Shown one piece after another: positions 52,199-62,000 of a DNA stretch of 64,000 bases. How positions within the stretch are numbered: the first letter of the stretch is position 1; each line of letters opens with the position of its first letter. The translations under genes were made by a program, and so were the position numbers. This DNA comes from GCA-2746795 sp964643965 (GTDB lineage: Bacteria > Chloroflexota > Anaerolineae > Promineifilales > Promineifilaceae): NCBI GenBank assembly GCA_964643965.1, contig CAZXVH010000002.1, forward strand, positions 1 through 64,000, given 5' to 3'. The notes beneath the pieces are model-generated. The model worked only from the letters and a program-made list of their open reading frames with translations, made no database searches and was not told the DNA's origin.

Positions 52199-53167
52199 CT
52201 ACACTTGAGAATAAAAATTTTCGCGTCCCCCCACTCCATCCACCACCCCTTGATAAAATCTGAGGTTAAATATGCCACTGTAAGCCATGCGCGGCGCCAA
52301 TTGTAAATTCAATCTATGGCCGATTGCGGCCAATCGAACCAAAAAATCGATTGAAGTATGCGTACGAACCGGGTGATCTAAACACAATCTGCATAAAGCC
52401 CTGATAAAATAATTACGGCTTTTAAATTCACGGTAGATGGTGGGCAACAGCCAATCTTGATTCTTTTCTAAAGTAAACCTGACGTCATTACGACCATACG
52501 CATAAGGAATTTTCAACCAGGAATCGAAACTGCGCTCGGCATAATGAAATCCCACAGCCTCCGCATTAAACAAAAAATTCAACCCCCTATCCGCCAGGCG
52601 ATAGGCTAACTCTAAATCTTCAGCTCTTTGAAAGGCAGTATCAAACCCCCCAGCGTCAATCAGGGTACTGCGCAATAAAGAGGCGTTTCCGGTAAAAAAC
52701 TGCCGCGCCGTGGGCGCCCATTGTCCTTCCGCCATGGCGGCATATTGCTTTACCAGCATGGCTTGTTCCCAAGAAACCCACGGCTGCATATCAAAATCAG
52801 CAGGCGTGAGCATCGGCCCAACCACCACAGAATTTTCATGCATTTCATGAAAGCGCATATGCTCATAGATCAAATTTGGTTGCGGCACAACATCATCATC
52901 CACAAACAAAATGTAGTCACCTGATGCTTTATCAATACCCTTATTCCGCGCTGCGGCCGGCCCCTGATTTTCTTGAATGATCAGCACAAAGGGGAAAGAT
53001 GGCCGGAATGAATTCAGGTAATCATTTGTCCCGTCTAAAGAGCCGTCAGAAACAACAATCACCTCAAAATTAGCCGTCGAAAATGTTTGTTTTTCAAACG
53101 CCTTAAGCACCCGCTGCAACCTCGGCAGTCTATTATAAGTTGGCATAACTACAGATATTACCGTCAT
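52199..53167 (-). CDS. GT2-family glycosyltransferase
   Basis: This 322-aa soluble GT-A glycosyltransferase has VVMPTYNRLPRLQRVL at the N-terminus, VVSDGSLDGTND near residue 39, GPAAARNKGIDKA near 69, FVDDDVVP with the DxD near 89, and GGFDTAFQRAEDLELAYR near 173, where Glu and Asp position the acceptor. The start overlaps the stop of the acyltransferase gene by one base. Its base composition is AT-richer than the first half of the window, as in the rest of 52-59 kb. Confidence 0.92.
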   Translation of the reverse strand: MTVISVVMPTYNRLPRLQRVLKAFEKQTFSTANFEVIVVSDGSLDGTNDYLNSFRPSFPFVLIIQENQGPAAARNKGIDKASGDYILFVDDDVVPQPNLIYEHMRFHEMHENSVVVGPMLTPADFDMQPWVSWEQAMLVKQYAAMAEGQWAPTARQFFTGNASLLRSTLIDAGGFDTAFQRAEDLELAYRLADRGLNFLFNAEAVGFHYAERSFDSWLKIPYAYGRNDVRFTLEKNQDWLLPTIYREFKSRNYFIRALCRLCLDHPVRTHTSIDFLVRLAAIGHRLNLQLAPRMAYSGIFNLRFYQGVVDGVGGRENFYSQV

Positions 53168-53709
53168 TACAATTCTCTTAAAATTTTTGCCGGCATCCCG
53201 GCAGCCAAAGAACGGGGTGGAATATCCTTTGTCACGACACTACCAGCCCCAATCACACTACCCTCGCCAATAGTAACTCCTTTCAGCACTATCACACGGG
53301 CGCCCAGCCACACATTATTTTCTAAGATGATGGGTTCAGATTCGGGAAATTCATACCGTCGCTCTGGTTCCAGACGATGGAAGTCATTGTCCATCATGAT
53401 CACATAGGTTCCAATATTGCAATTTTTTCCTATTCGAACCAATTTATTGGCAGCAATAGAACAGCCATAATTAATAAATGTTCCATCACCGATCTCAAGT
53501 AAACCATTGGCAGCCACAAGTTCAGTTTTCGCGATAGTAGATACGATCTGTACTCGATTCCCAATTTTCATCCCTCCCTCTCCCCCATAATTCCGAACCA
53601 CCAATTTCCCCCATACACGAACCTTTTCTCCTAAAGAATTGGCGCATCTAAAATACCATCGGGCTCTTACTACCGCCCACCCATTATTCCAAATATTTAC
53701 TAGAGTCAT
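53167..53709 (-). CDS. Hexapeptide-repeat acyltransferase (WcaF/NodL-like)
   Basis: This 180-aa trimeric acyltransferase has left-handed beta-helix repeats (IGDGTFINYGCSIAANKLVRIG, in pieces; IGKNCNIGTYVIMMD; LENNVWLGARVIVLKGVTIGEG). The tail motif IGAGSVVTKDIPP is typical. It probably O-acetylates a sugar of the polysaccharide repeat unit from acetyl-CoA. The stop overlaps the start of the downstream GT2 gene. The start codon at 53709 sits in an AT-rich leader without a strong ribosome site. Confidence 0.9.
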   Translation of the reverse strand: MTLVNIWNNGWAVVRARWYFRCANSLGEKVRVWGKLVVRNYGGEGGMKIGNRVQIVSTIAKTELVAANGLLEIGDGTFINYGCSIAANKLVRIGKNCNIGTYVIMMDNDFHRLEPERRYEFPESEPIILENNVWLGARVIVLKGVTIGEGSVIGAGSVVTKDIPPRSLAAGMPAKILREL

Positions 53710-53809
53710 GCGACACCTAAGCTAACTTAAACCACGCCCAACAATCATTTGTCGTTTTGAGTAGAGTGGGATTGATTGAAAATGATCCCGCATTTAGTCC
53801 CTCAAAAAA

Positions 53810-55309
53810 TCAAGCCGCCATCCTTTGCGATTTACCAAAATGTTGCCATCGATTTATCAGCCCCATAGCCGCGCCCACATAAATCATGCTCTGAGGCTCC
53901 CAAGACATATCAACATAGGCAAAGAGGAAATGCATAACCAGATATAAGAGGGCAATTAGAAGCACGGCACTCACATCTCCCCCTGGCGACTGCCATACAG
54001 CATTGACGCCTAATACCAATGAAAAGGCCACCAAAAAAATCATGGATGTGAAGCCCCCCACACCCGATTTCATCCAAATCCACATAATGGAGTTATGGGT
54101 TATATACTCCCAAAATTCAAAGAAGCTGATATCAGGCAGTTGAACTGCCATATAAAACTTTTGACCAAACCCCACACCGGTCAGCGGTCGGGCATGAATG
54201 GTATAACTTGAATTGAAGTTCTCAAGTATACGATAAATATCAGAACCACGATTCGCTTCACTCGCTTGATCAGGCGCAATAAAACCCTTAACTGCCTGCG
54301 CCGGCATCCCAATAGCTCCCGTGTTATTCCAAAAAGCGCCAATGTAGAGAATCCCCATTAAGGCAAGGGGGGGCATAATAAGCCAAAACGCCAATCGATT
54401 TTCTTTATAAAGAATGATGGCCAATAAGGACAAAGCAATCACCAGCGTTAAAAAAGCAGCCCGCCGTTGCGTAGCCACATAAGTCAGGGCCACCACCGGT
54501 ACCATCAATGGCATAAGGATACGTTTTATCTTTGATCCCTTATATATCCAGATAGCCAGGGCAAAAATAAATAGGGTATTCATTTGGATGGCCGCAGAAT
54601 GAGCGGTAATAGATTGTACCGAGTCTAAATCCCAATTTAGTTCTACAGCAATATAATAAATTCCGGTTAAGCCTTCAATGAAAAGAGCTATCATGATCAC
54701 CCATATCAGATTGCTCATATGACCTGGTTTCGTAATCATGTTGCTGACAAGCACCAACATGATGGGTATATACAGAATAGCACGACCTTCCCATATAGCG
54801 ATTCTTATATCACCACCCGTGCCTACCCCATAGACGAAGCCAAAGATAATAAACACCGCAAAAATCATAGCGGGCCAAAACAACGGCCCTTTATAGAATG
54901 GTATTTTACGCTGTACCGCGCTTCGACTAAACCAGGAGAGAAAGGTGACTACTATATATGTTTCAAGCGGATTAATAATAAGGGCATCATGAAGGTATAA
55001 GAGGGATTCGATGCTGGAGAAGTTTTTTACAAAAGGGAACCAGGGCGTTAAAATCTCATCACCCATTAGTCCCCAAAAAAGGATTAAGTAAATGCCATAA
55101 CGGGGGTTGATTAAGATTACACCAATGCCTATCAGATAAACCAGCCAGGCAATATGCGACGGGCTTGGCCCGCTGCGGAACATAAACAAGATGAAAACGG
55201 CCGTTAAGCCCAGCACCAGCATAAACCACATCAACCATACGGTTGAGGTACGCATCTGTTTACTACGAACGGTTTGCGAATTATAGCTATAAAAAAGCGC
55301 GTCAATCAT
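53810..55309 (-). CDS. O-antigen polymerase/ligase-family protein (Wzy-like)
   Basis: This 499-aa polytopic membrane protein has about 12 hydrophobic segments and a large loop near residues 325-410 with a typical RPLTGVGFGQKFYM and HNSIMWIWMKSG, the Wzy_C/O-antigen ligase pattern. Such proteins polymerise lipid-linked repeat units at the outer face of the membrane or transfer them to an acceptor. It is encoded between the acyltransferase and the 47-aa membrane protein, in the same operon as Wzx and Wzz, so the polymerase role is more likely. Confidence 0.85.
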   Translation of the reverse strand: MIDALFYSYNSQTVRSKQMRTSTVWLMWFMLVLGLTAVFILFMFRSGPSPSHIAWLVYLIGIGVILINPRYGIYLILFWGLMGDEILTPWFPFVKNFSSIESLLYLHDALIINPLETYIVVTFLSWFSRSAVQRKIPFYKGPLFWPAMIFAVFIIFGFVYGVGTGGDIRIAIWEGRAILYIPIMLVLVSNMITKPGHMSNLIWVIMIALFIEGLTGIYYIAVELNWDLDSVQSITAHSAAIQMNTLFIFALAIWIYKGSKIKRILMPLMVPVVALTYVATQRRAAFLTLVIALSLLAIILYKENRLAFWLIMPPLALMGILYIGAFWNNTGAIGMPAQAVKGFIAPDQASEANRGSDIYRILENFNSSYTIHARPLTGVGFGQKFYMAVQLPDISFFEFWEYITHNSIMWIWMKSGVGGFTSMIFLVAFSLVLGVNAVWQSPGGDVSAVLLIALLYLVMHFLFAYVDMSWEPQSMIYVGAAMGLINRWQHFGKSQRMAA

Positions 55310-55315
55310 GGGTGA

Positions 55316-55459
55316 TCAAATTTTGTTGAAGTAAAAGTAGACAATAACGGTAAGAAAACACAAAAGCAGAACCCCCAGAAACCGGATAACAGGCTTGCGC
55401 TTCACCATCACAATGCCGAGGAAGAAAGAAAAGTATAAAAAAATCAGGAACAATTTCAT
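55316..55459 (-). CDS. Small membrane protein (47 aa)
   Basis: This short frame starts at the ATG at 55459 and ends in TGA at 55316. It encodes MKLFLIFLYFSFFLGIVMV, a basic KRKP turn and a second hydrophobic stretch, so two transmembrane helices with a cytoplasmic loop. No strong ribosome site is seen. It fills the gap between the Wzy-like and tyrosine-kinase-like genes on the same strand and ends 7 bp before the next start. I do not recognise a family. Confidence 0.5.
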   Translation of the reverse strand: MKLFLIFLYFSFFLGIVMVKRKPVIRFLGVLLLCFLTVIVYFYFNKI

Positions 55460-55481
55460 ATCGTTTATTCAAGCACAGGGA

Positions 55482-56225
55482 TCAAACAGCAGCCGGGGGA
55501 GCGGCATCTTGGGGGATATATTTTAATATCCAGGACGGCGTGTTTATTTTAACCTTGTTTAATACGATGCCAGATAGGGTTAGATGGCTTATCTCAGCCA
55601 ATGTCGCCTGTGCATTTTCAATGGATGTCACCCCTTGATTGATGAGTAAAGCGCACGAATTTGCCAGGGATGCTAAAGGGATGGAATCATTTGTAGCCAT
55701 GATGGCTGGTATGTCCAAAATAAGATAATCATACTGCTGGTTTAATAATTCAATCAACGCTTCAAGGCGCTCACTTCTAGCCCAAACCGGCCGTTCTCCA
55801 ATGGACATTTTACCCGATGGTAGCATAAAAAGGTTTCTAAAATTTGTGGGAAGAAGCGCGTCTTCAAGGGCAGTACGCCGCTCTAAAACATCGGCCAGGC
55901 CAATATGGTTTGTGATGGGTGCAAACGTCTCATCGGGCCACCACCAGTTGAGTTCTACAAGACACACCTTTTTATCTATGTCATTTGCCAAAACGGCGGC
56001 CAACGCTCTGGAAACATAGGTGACGCCCTCTTGCCGTATTGAAGAGACTAAGGCCAAACGAGGGGGAAATGTTTTTTTATACATCAAGCGGGTTGCCATG
56101 TAACGCACACTTTCCACCAGGTCTGACGGAAATCCCAGGTATTGTTGACTATTATTAACCGCTAACTTTAAGGGCTGTGGCAAATCTGCGGATTGGTCTT
56201 TGGAGCTCCTAAATTTCTTAAGCAT
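55482..56225 (-). CDS. BY-kinase/CpsD-like ATPase with degenerate P-loop
   Basis: This 247-aa protein matches the cytoplasmic bacterial tyrosine kinase (CpsD/Wzc) fold. ESVRYMATRL near residue 38 resembles the ExxRxxRTN oligomer motif. The Walker A region reads SSIRQEGVTYVSRALA where active enzymes have SSxPGEGKSTxxxNLA, so the ATP-binding Lys is replaced by Val. Walker A' (VCLVELNWWWPD) has Glu for Asp, while Walker B (YDYLILDIPAI) is kept. There is no Tyr-rich tail; the C-terminus is YIPQDAAPPAAV. It may be a kinase-dead regulator of the Wzz protein encoded two genes upstream. Confidence 0.8.
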   Translation of the reverse strand: MLKKFRSSKDQSADLPQPLKLAVNNSQQYLGFPSDLVESVRYMATRLMYKKTFPPRLALVSSIRQEGVTYVSRALAAVLANDIDKKVCLVELNWWWPDETFAPITNHIGLADVLERRTALEDALLPTNFRNLFMLPSGKMSIGERPVWARSERLEALIELLNQQYDYLILDIPAIMATNDSIPLASLANSCALLINQGVTSIENAQATLAEISHLTLSGIVLNKVKINTPSWILKYIPQDAAPPAAV

Positions 56226-56232
56226 TTGGCTT

Positions 56233-57726
56233 TTATCCTCCTATACCGGAAGGCTCGGGCTGCTTTCGGGTAATGCGGGTTATGATTTGTTGGGCGATTT
56301 GTTTTAAAGACAGCCAATCATCTTTAGGCAAAACACGCAGTAATATAATTAAGCTTGAATAAACGATAACACCGGCAATGACAGGTACAGCAATAAAATA
56401 AGAACGCAGCATCCAGGCAACTATAAACATACTCAAACCAGCCAGCACCACTTTAATGGCCGACCATCCATTTTGGCGACCAAGCGTCCCTTTTGGTAAC
56501 AAGCTTATACCCGCGATTGCCATGCCAATTTCCGTAATTAAATAAGCAAAAGCGCCGCCCATGGCGCCGTTGTTGAAAAAGGTTTCAAACAAAGGAATAA
56601 ATATCATGTCTAACGGGATCGTCGCCACAGTCGCAGTGGCCATGATAATAGCCCACGCTTTCTGACGATCAATAGACAACAGGAATGTGCCGATCAAAAT
56701 CGTTTGATAGGTAAATATCAGGACGATGCCTTTTATGGTTAAAATAGGGCCACTTTTAGCAAAGTCTGCGCCATACAGAAGCACCACTAAGGAATTGGAT
56801 ACTGCCACCAATCCCAATCCCATAGGGACGCCAATCATCAAGAGTAAGTCAAAGCTTTTGCTCATGACTTTAGGCATTGAACTGGGACTATCCGCATACA
56901 TTCTAGACAATGCGGGATAAACGGCCGTTAAAAACACCGAAGGTATAAACAACAATGTACCAAAGAGGGTGTCTACCACACCATACAATCCCACCCCCAC
57001 TTCCCCGATAAATAAAGAAATAATGATGGTATCAATCTGATGATAAAGGATGATTGAAATATCGGTGGCAAAATAGGGCAAACTTGATTTCAACAGCCAT
57101 TTTGCCTTGCCCATGTCCAGATGAATAGATAATTTTTGCAGACGATTTAAGGAAAAAAGCTGAATAAACATCGTGACCAGAGCCGTGACAATAGACACGG
57201 CCGCAATCGCCATGATATCAAATCCCAGTAGAACAAGCGCTATACTAACCGCTACATTCACCGCCTTGCCCACAATGTCAGCAAGGGCAATAAATTCCAT
57301 GCGCTCCAAACCCGCTAAACTAGCCCGGCCGGCGCCTGCATATTGGCCGAATAAAACAGAAATCCCCACGATATAAACGATCAATATCGTGTCACTGGGA
57401 TAATCCACCACTTTAGCAAATATAATGATCGCCACAAAGGCAATGACATATAAAAATGTCCTGACAACAATTGTGGTACTAAATAACTCTGCGGTGGCTT
57501 CGGCTTTGCGTGCTATTTCCTTTGTGATTAGAATGCCCATGCCAAAGCTAATAAAGACAGATCCAATGGCCCACAATGAATTGGCCAGCACCAATTTACC
57601 AATACCTGCTACCCCTAAATAACGGGGCAATATGATGGTAAGAAGCAAGGCAAGCGACCAGGTTATTAGCTGAGACGCCATTAACACGCTGGCGTTTTTA
57701 GCAATCGTCTTTTTCATGCTACTCAC
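56233..57726 (-). CDS. Oligosaccharide flippase (Wzx, MOP superfamily)
   Basis: This 497-aa protein has about 14 transmembrane helices and the polysaccharide-biosynthesis pattern KNASVLMASQLITW at the N-terminus, PRYLGVAGIGKL near residue 34 and a repeated second half. Wzx flips undecaprenyl-linked repeat units to the outer face. Its start overlaps the stop of the Wzz gene by 4 bp (ATGA), and it is followed by the kinase-like gene after 7 bp. All this points to a Wzx/Wzy-dependent pathway. Confidence 0.92.
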   Translation of the reverse strand: MSSMKKTIAKNASVLMASQLITWSLALLLTIILPRYLGVAGIGKLVLANSLWAIGSVFISFGMGILITKEIARKAEATAELFSTTIVVRTFLYVIAFVAIIIFAKVVDYPSDTILIVYIVGISVLFGQYAGAGRASLAGLERMEFIALADIVGKAVNVAVSIALVLLGFDIMAIAAVSIVTALVTMFIQLFSLNRLQKLSIHLDMGKAKWLLKSSLPYFATDISIILYHQIDTIIISLFIGEVGVGLYGVVDTLFGTLLFIPSVFLTAVYPALSRMYADSPSSMPKVMSKSFDLLLMIGVPMGLGLVAVSNSLVVLLYGADFAKSGPILTIKGIVLIFTYQTILIGTFLLSIDRQKAWAIIMATATVATIPLDMIFIPLFETFFNNGAMGGAFAYLITEIGMAIAGISLLPKGTLGRQNGWSAIKVVLAGLSMFIVAWMLRSYFIAVPVIAGVIVYSSLIILLRVLPKDDWLSLKQIAQQIITRITRKQPEPSGIGG

Positions 57727-58898
57727 GGCGTCGGCTCCATCTCACTCTCATCAAGCGTTTTTTCGCTCTGGCGTTCACTCAAACTGAAATCTGTGGTATG
57801 CCCGTTTTCGGGTTGTTGATCTGGCCCCGTTTCCGCAACAGGCGCAATTTCATCCATACTCTCTTCTGAAACAATGGATACAATCAGCGGATTAAACTGG
57901 CGTTTGCGTTGCCAAAAGCGTCGTCTGGGCGTCATATCCGGTATGCCGGTAATGACGTTGGTATGCAGGATATATTCCACATCTATAGGGAAGCGCACAC
58001 TGCGGTCTAATAAGGCGCCACCCACCACAGCAATGACGCTTATCAGGACACCCGCAACCACAAATAGAGCCATGGCAACGGCCGTTTCCTTCAAAGGAGT
58101 GCCGGGTTTTGTGGGTACAGTAGGGGCGTCAATCAGGAAATAAGTCTGCCGGATAGCATTTTCAGCCTGAGCCAACGCCAACCTGGCGTCTTCATCTCTA
58201 TCCAGGGCATTGGCATACCTCGTTTCAGCCTGGCTTACCTCAGACCGCAACCGTTCAATCTCCACCTCCTCCGTTGCCGGCCTGTCCCCTCTTAACGGTC
58301 TGGGATGCAGCACCAAATAATCATTGAGGGCTTGCCGCGTCTTTTCCAATTCCGCTTTATAATCATCCACCAATTGCACCAGGAACGTAGCCGCCACCTG
58401 ACCTTCACTTCGGTCCGCATTAATCTTCCACAAAAGAAAAGTCTCAAACGTGGCGTTTACCATCTGCTGCGCCACCAACGGGTTTTCATGCTCCGCCTGG
58501 ATACGAATCTGGTTATCACCCAATGGTGCAAGGACCACATTTTTCCTGACAGCTTTGAAGATTTCATCAACAATATCCGCCCCCTTGTCCATATCTTCTT
58601 CAATAGCTGTTCGCTCAATAACAGAGCGCACAAAAGCATCCGTTTGCAGCAGTTCGTAAAGTTCACTCACCGTATTCTGGGCAGGCGTTTGCCAGGAATA
58701 ACCAGAATCACGTAAGGAGGTGATCGACGTTAAGATCGATTCTTCCTGCACAAAAAACACGCCTTTGGCATTGTAAATCGGCACGGTTAAAAAATAATAC
58801 AAACCAGCAGCCACAACCATCATTAAAGTCGGCAATAAATATAACCAGCGATGATTGAAATAACTTTCTAAAAAACGCAAAATCAGGATACGGAGCAT
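57723..58898 (-). CDS. Polysaccharide co-polymerase (Wzz/chain-length determinant)
   Basis: This 391-aa membrane protein sets polymer length. It has a transmembrane helix at about residues 18-38 (LYLLPTLMMVVAAGLYYFL), a periplasmic coiled-coil region (about 150-245, including EVEIERLRSEVSQAETRYANA in pieces), the Pro-rich PTVPTKPGTPLKE before the second transmembrane helix (about 275-300), and an acidic cytoplasmic tail of about 90 residues. No kinase domain is fused; the separate CpsD-like gene would serve. It is the first gene of the operon read towards 44 kb. The 171-bp gap 58899-59069 upstream holds one AACGGCCGTT and probably the promoter. Confidence 0.9.
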   Translation of the reverse strand: MLRILILRFLESYFNHRWLYLLPTLMMVVAAGLYYFLTVPIYNAKGVFFVQEESILTSITSLRDSGYSWQTPAQNTVSELYELLQTDAFVRSVIERTAIEEDMDKGADIVDEIFKAVRKNVVLAPLGDNQIRIQAEHENPLVAQQMVNATFETFLLWKINADRSEGQVAATFLVQLVDDYKAELEKTRQALNDYLVLHPRPLRGDRPATEEVEIERLRSEVSQAETRYANALDRDEDARLALAQAENAIRQTYFLIDAPTVPTKPGTPLKETAVAMALFVVAGVLISVIAVVGGALLDRSVRFPIDVEYILHTNVITGIPDMTPRRRFWQRKRQFNPLIVSIVSEESMDEIAPVAETGPDQQPENGHTTDFSLSERQSEKTLDESEMEPTP

Positions 58899-59069
58899 AA
58901 TATTCTCTCTTGAAAATCAACAGATCAAAAACTTATTCTCTGCCCAACAACTTACATCAGCGCTTACAGGCAATTTACCCCCTACCATTACCTGCACCAT
59001 GTTCATCATTCACTTAGGTTCAGGTAAACAACGGCCGTTTCCACCAACCATCTCGCTCTCCAGCCACAT

Positions 59070-62000
59070 TCAAACAGGCACAGGCAAACGCAAACCCTCT
59101 CCATACTCAATTTCCAGGCGACAGGGCGATACCTGATACACACCAGGGGAAGACAGGTTGATCGACTCCGCCAATTGCAAGGCTAACTCCAAATTACCCT
59201 GAACCCCAATTTTGCCTTCCAGAAACAATAGCTCAAGCGAAGCAGATCCATTCAACAAGGAGAGCCAATCATCTGCGTGTGCAGAAATAGTCACGGTAGG
59301 ATGGGGATATCTGCCATTTATTATAACAACTTCATCATCAGACCGACTGAGATAAGCCACACGGCCGTTTTCCCCCGCCACATCAAACTGCACCACCAAC
59401 GTCTCCGGCGTCGCCGGTAATCGCCGCACCTGAGCCACCAGCGAATCTAACCAGGCGGCAACCGTGACAGCGCCGGCCGCCAACTGGCTGCCTTCATGCC
59501 AGCGCATCAGCCTGTCGCCAATGGTGAAAACGCCAAATTTCGGCAGCCGCTCCCGCTTGCTCACCGCCCCGCCATTCGCATCCAGCGCCGCCAGTTTAAA
59601 CATGACCTCGGCGCGTTCCTGGTTGTTCCACACCACCAGCGCCTCCTCCTGGCTGCGGCGCGTGCTGCTGCGCTGATAGCCAGCCCCATTCAACACCTCC
59701 GCCAGCGCCCTTAGCTGAGCCGCCGTTAACAGCAATTCATACGCCACCAACCCGGCTGGATTCTCGACCAGATTCGGCAGGTCATTAAAAAGCCGCTGCT
59801 TGGTATAGCTCTCCATGCGGAAAGCCGCCACCAATTTCTGGCAGCTTTCCAAAACCCGCCTATCTGGAGCCAGCACAGGCTGGGCCAGTTCAATCGTAAG
59901 GGGTTCAAAGGGATGGATAGCAACGGCCGTTATCCGCAGCGTTTTCGACTCATCATCATACTCACTGGTAAAGTCCACATGAGCAGAAACGGCCACCTCG
60001 ACAAGCTCAGGGGCCGTGACGCCTCGAAAACATACCGCCCAAGTACGACTGGCTGGCAAATGAGCCGTCTCCCCCACCACCGGCCCAATCGTCACCGACC
60101 AGGCGGCCTCCCCCCAGCTTTGGGTAATCGGCGTCAGGCTGTGCGCCGCCAACCCATCATCCTCATACAAATCGAAGCGGTTATCTGCCCCCGGAAAAAG
60201 GTGAACCACCAACGTTTCAGGATTGGCCACGCCATCTTCCGCCGCCAGAGGCACAATCGCGCCCGCTTTGGCAAACAGTGGCGTCTCCGCCAACCCGCCA
60301 TAAATCGGGTACCAACCATCTCCCGTATAGCGCATTCCGCTGAAAAAATCACGCCATTCCCCGGCCGGCAGCCACACCACCCCCCGGCTCAAACCCACAT
60401 CCGCCGCCATCGGCGCCACAAACGGGGCGGCCAGGAGCTCACTGCCAAAGAGGTATTGATCCGAACAATGGTAGGCCGGTTCCTGCTCCGGGTAAAGGTG
60501 GTACAGCGGGCGCACCAGCGGCACATGCTTTGTATGGTTGCGCCAGGCCATCGAGTAGAGATACGGGATCAACTGGTGGCGCAAACGCATGGCGTCGGCC
60601 GTCACCCGCGCCGTCTCCGCATCCCAGCTCCAGGGACGGCGCTCATGGAAGCGGTTGTTGGTGGAGTGCAGGCGAAAGATGGGGCTAAACACGCCAAACT
60701 GCACCCAGCGGACAAACAGTTCCGCCTCCTCCACCCCAGACATATGCCCGCCGATGTCGTGGCTCCACCAACCGTAGTTGACATTGGCGGCGGTGGCCGT
60801 GAAATAAGGTTGGAAGGCCAACGAATCCCAGGTGACATGCGTATCGCCGGAGAAACCAATGGGATAGCGATGATTGCCTAAACCACCCCACCTGGAGAAG
60901 ATAAACGGCCGTTTCGACACGCTCAAGGCAGGCCGTTTCGACACGCTCAAGGCAGGCCGTTTCGACACGCTCAAGGCAGGCCGTTTCTCCCCATCTCGCC
61001 CCAAATCATAAAAATGCAGATGGTTAAGCCACCACAACGGATCCAAGCCAGAAACGGCCGACCGGGTTCCCTGCTGCCAATCCATCCACCAAAAATCCAC
61101 GCCATCCGCTTCCATAGGGTGATGCAGCCGCTCAAAATAAGCGCGGGTAAACTTTGGGTCTGCAATATCAAAGGGTACAGGCTGCTGGCTGGCCGGATCA
61201 ATGCCCATCTCCAGCGCCATCTCCTCATATTTCTCTTCGTGCGGATACACGCCATCAGCCGGATGCAAGTTGAGCGCCGTTTTCAAACCCCGCTCGTGCA
61301 GCGCCGCTAAAAAACCAGGCGGGTCGGGGAACAGCTTCCGATTCCAGGTATAACCTGTCCATCCGCTGGCCGCATTGCCCGTCTCAGTGAGATGCCAATC
61401 CATATCCACAATGCACACAGACAGCGGCACATGGTTGGCTTTAAACTCATCCATCAACCCCAGCAGTTCCTCAGCGGAATAAGCCCAGTAACGGCTCCAC
61501 CAGTTGCCCAAGGCCCAACGCGGCAGCAGTGGGGCGGCCCCCGCCACCCGCGCAAAATCCTGCAAACAGGCATCCGCATCCTGCCCATAGCCAAAAAAGT
61601 AAAGGTCATGGCTGCCCGCCGGCGCGTTTCGTGGTTCCAGCCACCCTTCGGCATTGAAAACGAGGCGAGGCGTATCATCAACTACGGCATAGCCGCTGCG
61701 CGAAAGCAGCCCCTCTTCCAGCGCCAACGCCCCATCCACATCATCCAGCGTCCGCGCCGTGCCCCGCAAATTAAGATCGTCTTGGTCGCCAAAATGCCAG
61801 GTCGCGCCGCTCTCTTTAAGGGTGATGGAGAGCGTTTCGGGGCTGAAACCGACTTCGCTGGCCGTATAGACAAGCTGCAAATGGGCGGTAGTGAGCGTGT
61901 AGCGCCGTTCACTGAGCCTGTCGAAGTGATTGTTTTCCACCTCCAACTCGAAATTCACCACCGGCTGTCGCCGATACCAAAACGCCTGGCTCGGCCGGTC

